A stretch of 64,000 nt of DNA, taken from Bacteroidales bacterium. GTDB lineage: Bacteria > Bacteroidota > Bacteroidia > Bacteroidales > UBA10428. The stretch is from contig JAFGBD010000025.1 of the NCBI GenBank assembly GCA_016933335.1, positions 62,001-126,000 of the forward strand, written 5' to 3'. Both the position numbers and the translations under genes were made by a program. Under the pieces are notes generated by a model that worked only from the letters and a program-made list of their open reading frames with translations, ran no database searches and was not told the origin of the DNA. The stretch's first letter is position 1. Each line of letters begins with the position of its first letter. Positions 1-9,397 of the stretch are shown piece after piece.

Positions 1-95
1 TTCATCGATAAATCAGGCTTCCTCACCGAAATTATGTTTTATCAGAGATCTGTATCAGTTATTTTTATCTTAATAAACATTAAATAGTTTTTAAA
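1..95. other. window edge, no assignable gene
   Basis: Frame 1 on the plus strand is open from the first base to a TAG at 85-87 and could be the last 28 codons of a gene that begins outside the window. The translated tail has no recognisable motif, so it may equally be leader sequence of the methyltransferase gene that starts at 96. Confidence 0.3.
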
Positions 96-653
96 ATGGA
101 AAAGCATCTTTGTCCATACTGGGTTGGTTATTTTCTTATAAATCCTTTAAGAAAATTCAGGCATGATCCGGAAAGAATTTTAGGGGACTATTTAAAATCC
201 GGAATGCAGGTTATCGACTATGGTTGCGCCATGGGATATTTCAGTCTGCCTATGGCAAAAATGGTTGGTGAGTCAGGTAAAGTATATTGTTTTGATGTTC
301 AGAAAAAGATGCTTAACAGGTTAAGGCAACGTGCAAAAAAAGCAGGTGTCAGCCGGATCGTCGAACCCCTGTTGATAGAGAATGACACCAGAGTGAACCA
401 TGATATGAATGTGATGGCAGACTTCACCTTATTATTTGCTGTTGCGCATGAAGTAACTGATAAGGAATTGCTTTTCAGAAACCTTAATAGCATGATGAAA
501 AGCAAAGGACTGCTGCTATTTGCAGAACCTTCAGGATATGTTTTTCCGGGAGAATTTAAAGAATCGGTATCCATTGCAGATAACATGGGATTCAGACCGC
601 TCTATCCGTTAAAGATAAAGAGCAGTCATTCAATGCTGCTTGAAAAGAGATGA
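96..653 (+). CDS. class I SAM-dependent methyltransferase
   Basis: A 185-residue protein with a Rossmann-type methyltransferase core. Motif I (VIDYGCAMGYFS, about residues 39-50) is the glycine-rich SAM-binding loop, and the acidic end of strand 2 follows in KVYCFDVQKKM. The late strand LLLFAEPSG fits motif IV/post-motif. It has no signal peptide, so it should be cytoplasmic. The acceptor substrate cannot be told from sequence. Small proteins of this kind in Bacteroidota often belong to the Methyltransf_25/31 groups. It is the only gene of its cluster in view, and it is separated by about 140 bases from the next gene, which has its own promoter. Confidence 0.85.
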   Translation: MEKHLCPYWVGYFLINPLRKFRHDPERILGDYLKSGMQVIDYGCAMGYFSLPMAKMVGESGKVYCFDVQKKMLNRLRQRAKKAGVSRIVEPLLIENDTRVNHDMNVMADFTLLFAVAHEVTDKELLFRNLNSMMKSKGLLLFAEPSGYVFPGEFKESVSIADNMGFRPLYPLKIKSSHSMLLEKR

Positions 654-766
654 TAACACTGTTTTAGTGCTTTTGATTTACTTCCCAGGCTTTTAAATTC
701 AACATATAATTTCTATATTTTTAACGGAAGTTTAACGGAGGATAAACGGAAGAAATAAAATATGAT

Positions 767-774
767 TATATTTG
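767..774 (+). promoter_or_regulatory. Bacteroidota -7 promoter element
   Basis: TATATTTG matches the Bacteroidota primary sigma -7 consensus TAnnTTTG and lies 16 bases before the ATG at 791. No clear -33 TTTG is seen at the usual distance. Confidence 0.5.
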
Positions 775-790
775 CATTTATTTTGTTTAA

Positions 791-1351
791 ATGGCCAGGC
801 TAAAAGAAAGGAATATCATAAAAGGATTAAGCGGAAGAGTAGGGAAGAATTTCATATTTAAGCAATACGGCAGTAAGACAATCATTTCTGTTTACCCGGA
901 TATGAGCAAAGTGAGACTTTCAGCAAAGCAAAAAAAGGAAAATAACAGGTTCAGGGAAGCTATGGCCTATGCCAGGAGCCAGATGTCCGATCCTGATGCC
1001 AAAGCTGCATATAAGGCCAAAGCAAAAGATATGCAAAAGCCTCATAATGTTGCTATTGCTGATTTTTACAATCCTCCTGAAATTGATTATGTCGATGTTT
1101 CCATTTCAAAAGCCGGTCAGGCTGACAGGATATTCATTGATGCAAAGGATGATTTTATGGTGGTCAGGGTGGAGGTGGAGATCACAAGTGATGATGGAAA
1201 CCAGAAGGAGACAGGACAAGCTATGCAAATCAATGAGAACAGATGGTTGTATGTTGTCAGGGAAGTATATCATACAGCCGAGGGATTAACAGTTACCATA
1301 AGGGCATTGGATAAACCCGGTAACTGTACAGTGAAAGTACTGGAATCCTGA
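791..1351 (+). CDS. conserved hypothetical protein, basic N-terminus
   Basis: A 186-residue protein without signal peptide or membrane segment. The first 80 or so residues are strongly basic (MARLKERNIIKGLSGRVGKN, then a KQKKENNRFREA helix), and the C-terminal 80 residues alternate like a small beta-sandwich. The GLSGRVGKNFIFKQYGSKT stretch resembles the start of a group of Bacteroidota hypothetical proteins in which a short barrel is followed by a helix. I do not recognise a named domain and assign no function. It has its own promoter element and converges with the GH74 gene, leaving 71 bases between the two stops. Confidence 0.7.
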   Translation: MARLKERNIIKGLSGRVGKNFIFKQYGSKTIISVYPDMSKVRLSAKQKKENNRFREAMAYARSQMSDPDAKAAYKAKAKDMQKPHNVAIADFYNPPEIDYVDVSISKAGQADRIFIDAKDDFMVVRVEVEITSDDGNQKETGQAMQINENRWLYVVREVYHTAEGLTVTIRALDKPGNCTVKVLES

Positions 1352-1422
1352 TTTAATCAACGCTTGCCGGAATCGGGTTATTCCTGATATGATCCTGAGC
1401 CAAAGAATATAATGCTGCCTTT

Positions 1423-3768
1423 TTATTTATGACTATTCTGTTCCATCCGGTCGCCGTATATGATCCCGCGGCCATGGGTACCCACATAAACCCTTTCGTA
1501 TTTTTTCGGATCACCGGTAATATGAAGCACAAGTCCCCATTGATGCTGATTGTCATTGATGCGCATCCAGGTTTGGGCAATGTCTTCGGAACAGAAAATT
1601 CCCCGTATGCCTTTGACCACTCCAACCAGGTATATTACCGGGTTATTGTTCCCGGGTGCTCCCTTACCGAATCCGAATGCATGAATCTCGCTCACATCAT
1701 CTGATTTCGTAAAAGCCATTCCTTCATCGGTTGAGTGATACAATCCGTCGAAAGCTGCAATCCAGAGATCTCCTTCCCTGCCGGGAGTTGCGTAAATACG
1801 GTCCTGTCCCCCGCGCGAATCACCACGATATCCATCATGCCGGGGCAAGCTGTCTGGCAAAATCAATGGATGTTCCGAGAAGCTGATTCCCCTGTCTGCA
1901 CTGATGAAAAGTTTTCCCTCAGGCAGGTTCATGCCATATAATTTCTTTGGATTGACACGGTCTGCAATGACACGGGTATTGTGGGGGATACCTTTGCATT
2001 CAGTCCATGATGCACCTTTGTCAAAAGTATGAAAAACAGGCAGTAGCTGTGGGTTCCTGAGTAAATCATACCTGCTGCGGATTGGATCCGGAGCCCAAAC
2101 CCAGGCTGAACCGTCAGACGAAACGGCAATATGCCCAAGCCTGGCTTCCGGATGGGGAATGGTATCAGCAGGATGCCAGGTCCTGCCTCCGTCTGTCGAA
2201 TAACCGATGTTTTTTCCTGGATTTTGATTCGTTGCCCTGCCGACACGAACGATGATACCAGGACTATTCTCTGCACATGCCAGTCCGTTTGTGTTTCCAA
2301 ACCGTGGATTGCTGAAATTTCCTTCAGGAGCAGGCTTATCAGGATCCCAGTGAACGAATCCGCCGTAGTCACCTACTGCAGAAATAAGATGTGCTCCCTT
2401 AGGCGGACTGAGCAGATCAAGGGCGACAGTCTCTTCGATTCCCGTGGTCATTACTATCCAGTTTGTTGGTTTGTCCCGGTCGGCATCGGTCAGATTGAAT
2501 GTTTCATGTCCTCCGTATCCTGTTGTAAAGATGGCATGGTCAGAATTGCAGGGATCTATCTCAATATCCAGTAACCAGTGAATGCCTGTGTTTGCCGTAT
2601 ATGGTGCAAGAGATGGATCCAGTGTCCCGCCGCTTCCGAATATCTTTTTCCATGAACTGCCGCCATCCGCACTGTAAAAAATATCTTCACCGTTGTCAAT
2701 GTGATACCGGTGATAGGAACTGACTATCAGTACATCCGGGTTTTTTGCATCCGCCGAGACTGCCGCATAACCAAAAGGCCTGGTTTTCGGGTCAGGCTTA
2801 TCAGGTGTTATTTCAGTCCATTCACCTGTCCTGGTCTGTAACTTCCAGACTCCTCCGTTTGTCATCCGTGAGGGTCCTGGTGCATCACCGTAGGTGATGT
2901 ACATTGTTCCGTCTGAAGCCAGCACTGCCTGGGTCGGGCGGTATTGCACCGGTTGTCCCTCTACCGCATACCAGGTTTTGCCGGCATCTGAACTCCGGTA
3001 AAGATTTTCACGGTTCTTCACTGATACACCGGCATAGATGACAGAACTTGCCTTGCCCGCTGATCCGCTGGCCGGATCAAAAATGACAAAGATGATACCG
3101 CTTCCCTGGTTTAACCTTTTCCAGAGGCGTATGCTGTCAGGATCCGTAAGATTTTCAGGAGGATTTTCACTGATTTCAGGAAAGCTTTCAACCAGGGTCC
3201 ATGTTTTTGCATAATCGGTACTTATCCAGAGACCTGCATGCCTTGTTCCCAGGTAAAGAGTGCTGCCATCATTCGGATCAACTGCCATGCGTTCACCATT
3301 GCCCCTGCCATCTTCGTTACCACCCATTTTAAAATGTACATCTGTTCTTTGAAAGGTTTTGCCCTGATCATTTGAATATAGTATGGCCCCGTCAGGTGTT
3401 TTGTCACTGGTATATGTCCCGCAGGCCAGGTAAACACGATCAGGATCAGATGGATCAAGTGCAATGCTTTCAACACCCATAAGGTTGACATCTTCATATG
3501 ACAGCCAGTCCAGCAGCGGTTCCCATCTCATTGTTTGTTCATTTCTGCGGTATGCACCGCCCATATCCGTGCGACAATAACAAACATTCGCTGCAGCCGG
3601 ATGAAATATGATCCCGCTGACAAATCCTCCTCCGACAATTTGCACATTTCTCCACTGATAGTTAACCATTGAAGGTTTTAACGATTGCTGATTCTGAGCG
3701 GTTAAGGCAGATGGCAAAATAAGGCTCATTATCAAAAGGAGCATGGCAGCGGTTGAAGATCGTATCAT
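1423..3768 (-). CDS. GH74 xyloglucanase-like glycoside hydrolase
   Basis: A 781-residue secreted protein with a signal peptide (first 24 residues, ending ALTAQ) followed by two seven-bladed beta-propellers built from BNR/Asp-box units (YSNDQGKTF, YRSSDAGKTW, YSADGGSSW, YSTDGGRTW). The GH74 hallmarks are present: WRNVQIVGGGFVSGI at the start and the two catalytic aspartates, D68 in YCRTDMGGAYR and D467 in SAVGDYGGF, equivalent to the base and acid of Clostridium thermocellum Xgh74A. GH74 enzymes cleave the beta-1,4-glucan backbone of xyloglucan by inversion. No dockerin, CBM or T9SS domain follows the propellers. A pair of direct repeats upstream (3791-3849) may be its control region. A GH31 alpha-xylosidase-like gene at 47.7 kb is a plausible partner. 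Substrate is inferred from family only. Confidence 0.9.
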   Translation of the reverse strand: MIRSSTAAMLLLIMSLILPSALTAQNQQSLKPSMVNYQWRNVQIVGGGFVSGIIFHPAAANVCYCRTDMGGAYRRNEQTMRWEPLLDWLSYEDVNLMGVESIALDPSDPDRVYLACGTYTSDKTPDGAILYSNDQGKTFQRTDVHFKMGGNEDGRGNGERMAVDPNDGSTLYLGTRHAGLWISTDYAKTWTLVESFPEISENPPENLTDPDSIRLWKRLNQGSGIIFVIFDPASGSAGKASSVIYAGVSVKNRENLYRSSDAGKTWYAVEGQPVQYRPTQAVLASDGTMYITYGDAPGPSRMTNGGVWKLQTRTGEWTEITPDKPDPKTRPFGYAAVSADAKNPDVLIVSSYHRYHIDNGEDIFYSADGGSSWKKIFGSGGTLDPSLAPYTANTGIHWLLDIEIDPCNSDHAIFTTGYGGHETFNLTDADRDKPTNWIVMTTGIEETVALDLLSPPKGAHLISAVGDYGGFVHWDPDKPAPEGNFSNPRFGNTNGLACAENSPGIIVRVGRATNQNPGKNIGYSTDGGRTWHPADTIPHPEARLGHIAVSSDGSAWVWAPDPIRSRYDLLRNPQLLPVFHTFDKGASWTECKGIPHNTRVIADRVNPKKLYGMNLPEGKLFISADRGISFSEHPLILPDSLPRHDGYRGDSRGGQDRIYATPGREGDLWIAAFDGLYHSTDEGMAFTKSDDVSEIHAFGFGKGAPGNNNPVIYLVGVVKGIRGIFCSEDIAQTWMRINDNQHQWGLVLHITGDPKKYERVYVGTHGRGIIYGDRMEQNSHK

Positions 3769-3790
3769 AGAATAATTAATTATATCAATC

Positions 3791-3849
3791 GGTTTATATA
3801 TGTTTTCGATCCGGATTATGATGGTTTATATAAGTTTTCGATCCGGATT
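3791..3849. repeat. two 27-bp direct repeats upstream of GH74
   Basis: Two copies of a 27-base element lie at 3791-3817 and 3823-3849. They differ at one base and their starts are 32 bases apart, close to three helical turns. Each copy ends in TTTTCGATCCGGATT and so contains the palindrome ATCCGGAT. They fill the 131-base gap between the DUF5060 gene stop and the GH74 start, which is where an operator for GH74 would be expected. Confidence 0.75.
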
Positions 3850-3899
3850 CTAAATATAGTCACATATTTATTAAAATCAATATCCTTAATCCTGACCTT

Positions 3900-5801
3900 T
3901 TATTTATGATGTGTAATCAGTATCACCCAGTCCTCTTCTTTATCTTCCGGTGGTTCACCTGTGGATACTTTTCCCGCTCCACTGATCTCTTCCACACTTC
4001 CTTTCTGAAGCAGACCGCCTTTGCGCGGATTGAACCATTGTACTTGGAAAGTCGGGTGATCTTTCCCCAGGTTCAGCATTGCCGTACCGCCATCAGGCAG
4101 ATATATGATATATATCTCTCCCTGTTTTGCAAGGCAGTATACTGAGTTATCATTCTGACTGTTTCCTGCAAGCGAATTCTCATTTTGCATTTCCCAGAAA
4201 GGGATATTGTTATCTCTGAAGAAATTAAGGGCAATACGGCAGTAATTCCAGCTCTGATCACGGCTTCGCCAGTCCTCACAATTGAGATCGTTTTTGGGGA
4301 GGGTATAACCGAAGTAATATTCCACTCCGGCACCACCTGCCATCAAAGTCCCCCAAAGCACATACTTTCGTATATCATGCAAAGTATACGGGCGGCTTCC
4401 TTTTTCCGGGACTGCGATTCCGTTAAAACCCTGATATCCTGAATCGGGAGGAACGCCCGTATAATGCGGATTTTGTTCGTCATTGGCCACAACCCACTGT
4501 TTCCCGTATTTTTCTGATTCGTTAATCCAGTATAGAATTTGCTTATGAACATTGGTCCAGCTGTTCTGGAGAGATACACCGGTAAGCAATGACTGATTTC
4601 CCAGTAATGGTGTGTATACCCGATCCTGCCAGTCAGGGAATGTATGGATAACAATATGATGATCATATGGATCAGTATCGTGGATGAATTGTGCCATGGC
4701 TTTTTGCTGTTCGGTTGTCTGGCTGTTCTCTTCACCCAGGTTCCAGTTTAGTGCAGGTTCATACCCGAACCGGGCAATCAGCTCACGCAAATACAGTTTA
4801 CGTTCAGTACCCAGGTTGCCGAGGTCAAGCGATTCCTGAACACCGGTAATATCACCCTTCCGATCATCATCAATTTCTGTTTCCTGGAGTTTAAAATGAA
4901 GATACAAACCAAGCTTTTGAGCGTGATCAAAGACGATCTGCCACTGGTCAAGTTTGGAACAGTCATGATGAAGCTTATCATTGCGGGAAACAAAAGGCCA
5001 TACGTCATCGCCATCGCCTCCTGCATTGTAAGTCAGGAATGAAAAAGCATTGCATCCTTTTCCGGCAAGATAATTCAATGCTCCTGTCAATCCTTTGCCT
5101 TTTCCTCCTTTCCAGGTTGGATCACCCGGCTGCCAGTCAGCAATGTGCGGATGCCATGTTTTGAGAGTGGAGGTTGCAGCTTCACTGACGCGAGAAATAC
5201 CTTCCGGTTGATTTGACCGGGTACCATCAAAATCTTCACAGGCAAGGAGATTTTCAGGAGAATCTGATCCGGCTTTGATGAAATATTCTTTGGTACCGTT
5301 AAACTGAAGGTACCGTTTTCCGATATACTGCAGGCGACCTCTTCCACGAAAATCACGTCCGGTTTTATCGGTAGGTTCGATGTAAAAGCTGCCAGAGGTA
5401 TGGAATACTTCCAAAGCTTTTTCTGCTGCCTTATCATCAATGGCAGCCAACTCGCCTGCAAGAATGGAAATCTGGAAATGCCACAGTCCGTGTTTATCAG
5501 GTGATACATGTGCCCGCCATTTGCTGCCTGACACAGATGATGTTTCTGCAGCGTTGCCGTCTGCAGCAAAGTAACCCGGAACAGTATACCGTGGTGAACC
5601 TGATTCATGGGTAAAAATGACTGTCATCCGGTAATCAAGGAAAGGATTTGGTGCAGTGTCTGTTTCATTTGCATCTGGTCCGTTTATCGTTACTGTTACT
5701 TTGTGTCATTGTTTCAGTTCGCCGGTTATTTCCGGTTTATCAGCAAACATAGGGCAGGGGAATAAAAAGATTGCCATTAGAAACGACCGGATGATTTTCA
5801 T
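3900..5801 (-). pseudogene. DUF5060-type glycosidase interrupted by an in-frame TGA
   Basis: The full reading frame runs from ATG 5801 (signal peptide MKIIRSFLMAIFLFPCPMFA) to the stop at 3900, 633 codons, but codon 32 (5706-5708) is TGA. The residues around it read GELKQ-stop-HKVTVTINGPD; in DUF5060 proteins this is a conserved Trp, so a single G-to-A change (TGG to TGA) explains the break. The remainder is uninterrupted: a DUF5060 beta-sandwich (about 35-150; NPFLDYRMTV, VPGYFAADGNA, WRAHVSPDKHGLWHF) and a TIM-barrel glycosidase-like region with KGCNAFSFLTYNAGGDGDDV, ALNWNLGEENSQ (candidate catalytic Glu) and a putative collagen-binding-like C-terminal sheet. A restart at ATG 5627 would give 575 residues without a signal peptide. 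TGA ends other genes here, so recoding is unlikely. Probably a recent nonsense mutation or a sequencing error. Confidence 0.85.
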
Positions 5802-6028
5802 TTCATTTTAATTTATGACAAATATATTCTGAGAATTCATTTCTCAAAACAATTTATGGTTTAAAACCAGCTCTTGATTATATTTTGATTCCTAAAATTT
5901 ATATTCTGAAGAAGTATTCATATATTAGTTTATCAGAAAGGTTCATCATTCTTTTTATTAAAATATAAAATCAAATCCGGTACATAGAAAACATTCGTTA
6001 AAATTCTGTTCAAATAACTAAAATACAA

Positions 6029-8161
6029 ATGAAACACATGAAACCTTTAACAAGTTTTTGCTTTGCAATTGTCATCATTTTTACTGTTTGCGGCATTTAC
6101 GGAACAGGGATTGCTTCGGCTCAGAACCCTGGTGAGAACCGGCAGAAGTCTGCGGCAGGCCAAAAAGAGATAACGGCTACGGTTGATGCAACAAAAGTTG
6201 GTGAATCCATACACAGGTATGTGTACGGTATGTTTACAGAGCTTCTCGGAAACATTTTTGAGCACGGACTCTGGGCTGAGATGCTGAGCGACCGGAAATT
6301 CTTTTATACTGTGGACACATCTTCAAAGCTGAGTCCCATTAACACCCGCTGGTTCCAGAACAGGTGGAGACCTGTCGGCGGGATTGATGTTGTTGCAATG
6401 GACCGTGAACATCCGTATGCGGGCGAACATTCACCACTTATAAAACTTTCGGGTTCAACTGTATACGGTGTTCAGCAATCAGGACTTGTTCTGCGTGCCG
6501 GCAGAAGTTATACCGGACGTGTAATCCTTTCGGGTGATGCCGGAGCCATAATTAAAGTCAGCCTTGTCTGGGGACCTGCCAATGACGACAGGCAGGTCAT
6601 TCAGATTCCCCCTCTCACAGAGGATTATCTTAAATATCCTTTCATTTTCACTGCCGGAGCAGATGCAGAGAATGGCCGGCTTGAAATTACAGGAACCGGA
6701 TCCGGCAGTTTCAGAATAGGGGCTGTTTCGCTGATGCCGGCAGACAACATACAGGGATTCCGGTCCGATCTTGTCGCTCTTCTGAGGGAATTAAACTCAG
6801 GCATCTATCGCTGGCCCGGTGGCAATATGCTGGCAGGATACGACTGGCGTGATGGCATCGGTGACATTGACAGGCGTCCGCCACGGTATGATTATGCATG
6901 GAACGCAGTCGAATCAAACGACGTGGGTACTGAGGAGTTCCTGGTCCTCTGCGACCTGCTCAGCATCGATCCCTATATTTGCGTGAATATCGGCTTTGGT
7001 GATGCTTTCTCTGCTGCCCGGTGGGTTGAATATGTCAACGGATCGGAAGATACGCCTATGGGCAGAATAAGGGCATTTAACGGCCACCCTGAACCTTACA
7101 GCGTGGAGTGGTGGGGTATCGGCAATGAGATGTACGGACAATGGCAGCTGGGGCATATGTCTGTTGAACATTACATTTTGAAGCACAACATGTTTGCTCA
7201 GGCCTTGCTGGATGTTGATCCCAATATCAAACTCATTGCATCCGGTGCCACACCGTTTGAAACAAGCACCACTGCCAGGCACCACAGAAAACCACTTCCG
7301 GATAAACTGCCTTACAAATACGGCTCACGTGAAGACTGGTCATACCAGCTGCTGGCTAACTCATCAGATTACATCGATTTTTTAGCCGAGCATTTATATC
7401 CTGTTACCAGCCAGGCATTTGATGCGGATTCTCAAAAGTTTGTCGATGTGGACGATCCCCTTGTTGATCAGGTACGCCGGGTACCGAACAGGGTAAAGGC
7501 GGTAGCTGAATCATGGGATGAATACCTGAAAAGAATACCCGGACTCAAAGACAAAAACATCACTTTTGCCATTGACGAATGGACAGGTGGCGGCCGGGGA
7601 AGTCCCTTTATGCGGACACTTTGTGCAGCCGAAGGTTTGCACGAGATATTCCGGCATTCCGGTATCATCACCATGGGAGGATATACGGCTGTTACATCCT
7701 GTGTAAGATGGAACGTAAACGATGCATGTTACAGTTCTGTGGGACTTCTGTTTAAATTATACCGTCACCACTTTGGAACATTACCGCTGGAAGTCACCGG
7801 AAATTCCCCGCAAAAGCCGGTGAAAGGGACTGTTGGAGTCGATAAGCCTGCTGTTTCCTCCGGCAGCGATACTTATCCGCTGGATGTCGTGGCTGCATTG
7901 ACCGGTGATCATAAAAAGGTGACCGTTGCCATTGTCAATCCTACAGGAACTGCTCAGATAATGAAACTGTACTTTAAAGGAACGCAATTCAAAAATACTG
8001 CAAAACAATACACGATATCAGCTCCTGATTTAAATACCAGGAACAATCCGGGAGAGAAACCTGCCATTGAAATACGGGAAGCAGAACTCAAAAAAGTACC
8101 TGAAAAAATTGAGGTAATACCACTGAGTATAAACCTTTTTGAACTTGAACTGAAACAGTAA
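6029..8161 (+). CDS. GH51 alpha-L-arabinofuranosidase
   Basis: A 710-residue secreted enzyme with a signal peptide ending near residue 31 (GIASAQ). The N-terminal part carries the GH51 landmark IHRYVYGMFTELLGNIFEHG, followed by a carbohydrate-binding-like beta-sandwich insert (about 100-240), the (beta/alpha)8 barrel, and a C-terminal beta domain. Catalytic residues are visible: acid/base E367 in WWGIGNEMYG and nucleophile E517 in FAIDEWTG. GH51 enzymes remove alpha-L-arabinofuranosyl side chains from arabinoxylan, arabinan or decorated xyloglucan with retention. It lies divergent from the DUF5060 gene, which also faces plant cell-wall glycans. The start at 6029 is the first ATG; a second Met at codon 4 is possible. 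Confidence 0.93.
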   Translation: MKHMKPLTSFCFAIVIIFTVCGIYGTGIASAQNPGENRQKSAAGQKEITATVDATKVGESIHRYVYGMFTELLGNIFEHGLWAEMLSDRKFFYTVDTSSKLSPINTRWFQNRWRPVGGIDVVAMDREHPYAGEHSPLIKLSGSTVYGVQQSGLVLRAGRSYTGRVILSGDAGAIIKVSLVWGPANDDRQVIQIPPLTEDYLKYPFIFTAGADAENGRLEITGTGSGSFRIGAVSLMPADNIQGFRSDLVALLRELNSGIYRWPGGNMLAGYDWRDGIGDIDRRPPRYDYAWNAVESNDVGTEEFLVLCDLLSIDPYICVNIGFGDAFSAARWVEYVNGSEDTPMGRIRAFNGHPEPYSVEWWGIGNEMYGQWQLGHMSVEHYILKHNMFAQALLDVDPNIKLIASGATPFETSTTARHHRKPLPDKLPYKYGSREDWSYQLLANSSDYIDFLAEHLYPVTSQAFDADSQKFVDVDDPLVDQVRRVPNRVKAVAESWDEYLKRIPGLKDKNITFAIDEWTGGGRGSPFMRTLCAAEGLHEIFRHSGIITMGGYTAVTSCVRWNVNDACYSSVGLLFKLYRHHFGTLPLEVTGNSPQKPVKGTVGVDKPAVSSGSDTYPLDVVAALTGDHKKVTVAIVNPTGTAQIMKLYFKGTQFKNTAKQYTISAPDLNTRNNPGEKPAIEIREAELKKVPEKIEVIPLSINLFELELKQ

Positions 8162-8513
8162 CACAGATCTCGGTTTTCAAAACATCACAGCTATACTGTG
8201 AACCAGAATACATGCTTTTAACCTTGATGTAACAAGACCTGCCATGGATGCTTTTTTTGAAAGGACTTTGAAAAAGTAAGAAGATATTACAATATCAGCT
8301 TAAACAGAAAAAAATGATAAAACTTCAATATTTCTATTTAATTATTAATTTATAACTAATTATATTTTAGTGTTTAAATAAATCTTATTTTCATTATTGA
8401 TTTAAAATATTGGAACATAAGTCTGAGTAATCCTGTAATCATAAAATGAACATTCACTGCAAACAGATGTTTAGTCTGAAATAAGACTTTTTAAAACAGA
8501 TAATAAATTAAAA
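8162..8513. other. 352-base gene-free stretch
   Basis: AT-rich spacer between the arabinofuranosidase and the peroxiredoxin. It contains a short hairpin TCACAGCTATACTGTGA near 8186-8202 without a T-run. No convincing ORF, promoter match or repeat was seen. Confidence 0.5.
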
Positions 8514-9239
8514 ATGAAAAAGCTAAGTTTAGTATTCGTTGCAGTATCTATTGGAATCATTGCATGGTCGCAAAAAGGTATTCCGATGATCGGGCAGACC
8601 GCTCCATCCTTTACAGCAAACACGACAAACGGAAAGCTTGAATTTCCGGAAGATTTTGGAAAGAACTGGAAAATTCTGTTCAGTCATCCGAAGGATTTCA
8701 CACCTGTCTGCACCTCTGAAATTCTGGGACTGGCAGCAATGCAGGATGAATTTAAAGACCTGGGTATCAGTATTGCAATCATTTCAGTTGATGATGTTGC
8801 CACCCATGCCCAATGGAAGCAATCACTTGAAGATATGCTTGAAAAAAACGGAGGTTCGGGTAAAATTGATTATCCCTTTATCGATGATGCCAATGCTGTT
8901 ATTTCTTACAAGTATGGAATGCTTCATTCATGGGATAATATAACAAGGGATGTCAGGGGAGTTTTCATCATAGATCCTGATAATGTGATTCAGACCATTA
9001 ATTTTTATCCCAATAATATTGGCAGGAATCTGCAGGAGATCAAGCGGGCAGTTATCGCTCTGCAAACTTCAAAAGAACAAAATGTATTAACTCCTGTCAA
9101 CTGGGAAAAAGGTGATGATGTTTTAATGCCGTATATTCCTTATACTGAAGAGGAATATAAAAACAGTCCTGAACTCCAAAAGCAATATTACAAAGCTGGT
9201 ATGAACATGTATTTTAAAAGGGGAGAAGGTAAGCAATAG
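8514..9239 (+). CDS. 1-Cys (Prx6-type) peroxiredoxin with signal peptide
   Basis: A 241-residue thiol peroxidase. The active-site motif SHPKDFTPVCTSE holds C66, the peroxidatic cysteine, and it is the only cysteine in the protein, so this is a 1-Cys enzyme that needs an external reductant. The C-terminal extension (residues about 190-241; TPVNWEKGDDVLMPYI) is typical of the Prx6 subfamily dimerisation arm. The first 19 residues (MKKLSLVFVAVSIGIIAWS) look like a signal peptide, which is unusual for Prx6-type proteins and would place it in the periplasm. It reduces hydrogen peroxide and alkyl hydroperoxides. A good hairpin terminator follows directly, so it is probably monocistronic. Confidence 0.9.
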   Translation: MKKLSLVFVAVSIGIIAWSQKGIPMIGQTAPSFTANTTNGKLEFPEDFGKNWKILFSHPKDFTPVCTSEILGLAAMQDEFKDLGISIAIISVDDVATHAQWKQSLEDMLEKNGGSGKIDYPFIDDANAVISYKYGMLHSWDNITRDVRGVFIIDPDNVIQTINFYPNNIGRNLQEIKRAVIALQTSKEQNVLTPVNWEKGDDVLMPYIPYTEEEYKNSPELQKQYYKAGMNMYFKRGEGKQ

Positions 9240-9252
9240 GGGAATGAAACCG

Positions 9253-9283
9253 ATTCTGACTGAAACGGTCAGAATATTTTTTT
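9253..9283 (+). terminator. Rho-independent terminator after peroxiredoxin
   Basis: The stem ATTCTGAC (9253-9260) pairs with GTCAGAAT (9268-9275) around a seven-base loop, and a T-run follows at 9277-9283. Confidence 0.85.
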
Positions 9284-9397
9284 GACATTTTATCAATATC
9301 AAGCAATCAATGTTTGATTAAATTGACTTTTCTCATAAAAAGTAATAACTTGTCGTTCATATAATCCATCCAATACAAATCCAAAAAAAAATTCATT

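Noticed and set aside
1353..1625. Minus-strand ORF at the end of the GH74 gene
   Set aside because: It overlaps the GH74 C-terminus in another frame and has no homology-like pattern.
5706..5708. Recoding of TGA as Trp or Sec
   Set aside because: Several genes (for example the methyltransferase and MORN genes) end with TGA, and no selenocysteine hairpin or Cys-homologue position is involved; a Trp-to-stop mutation is simpler.
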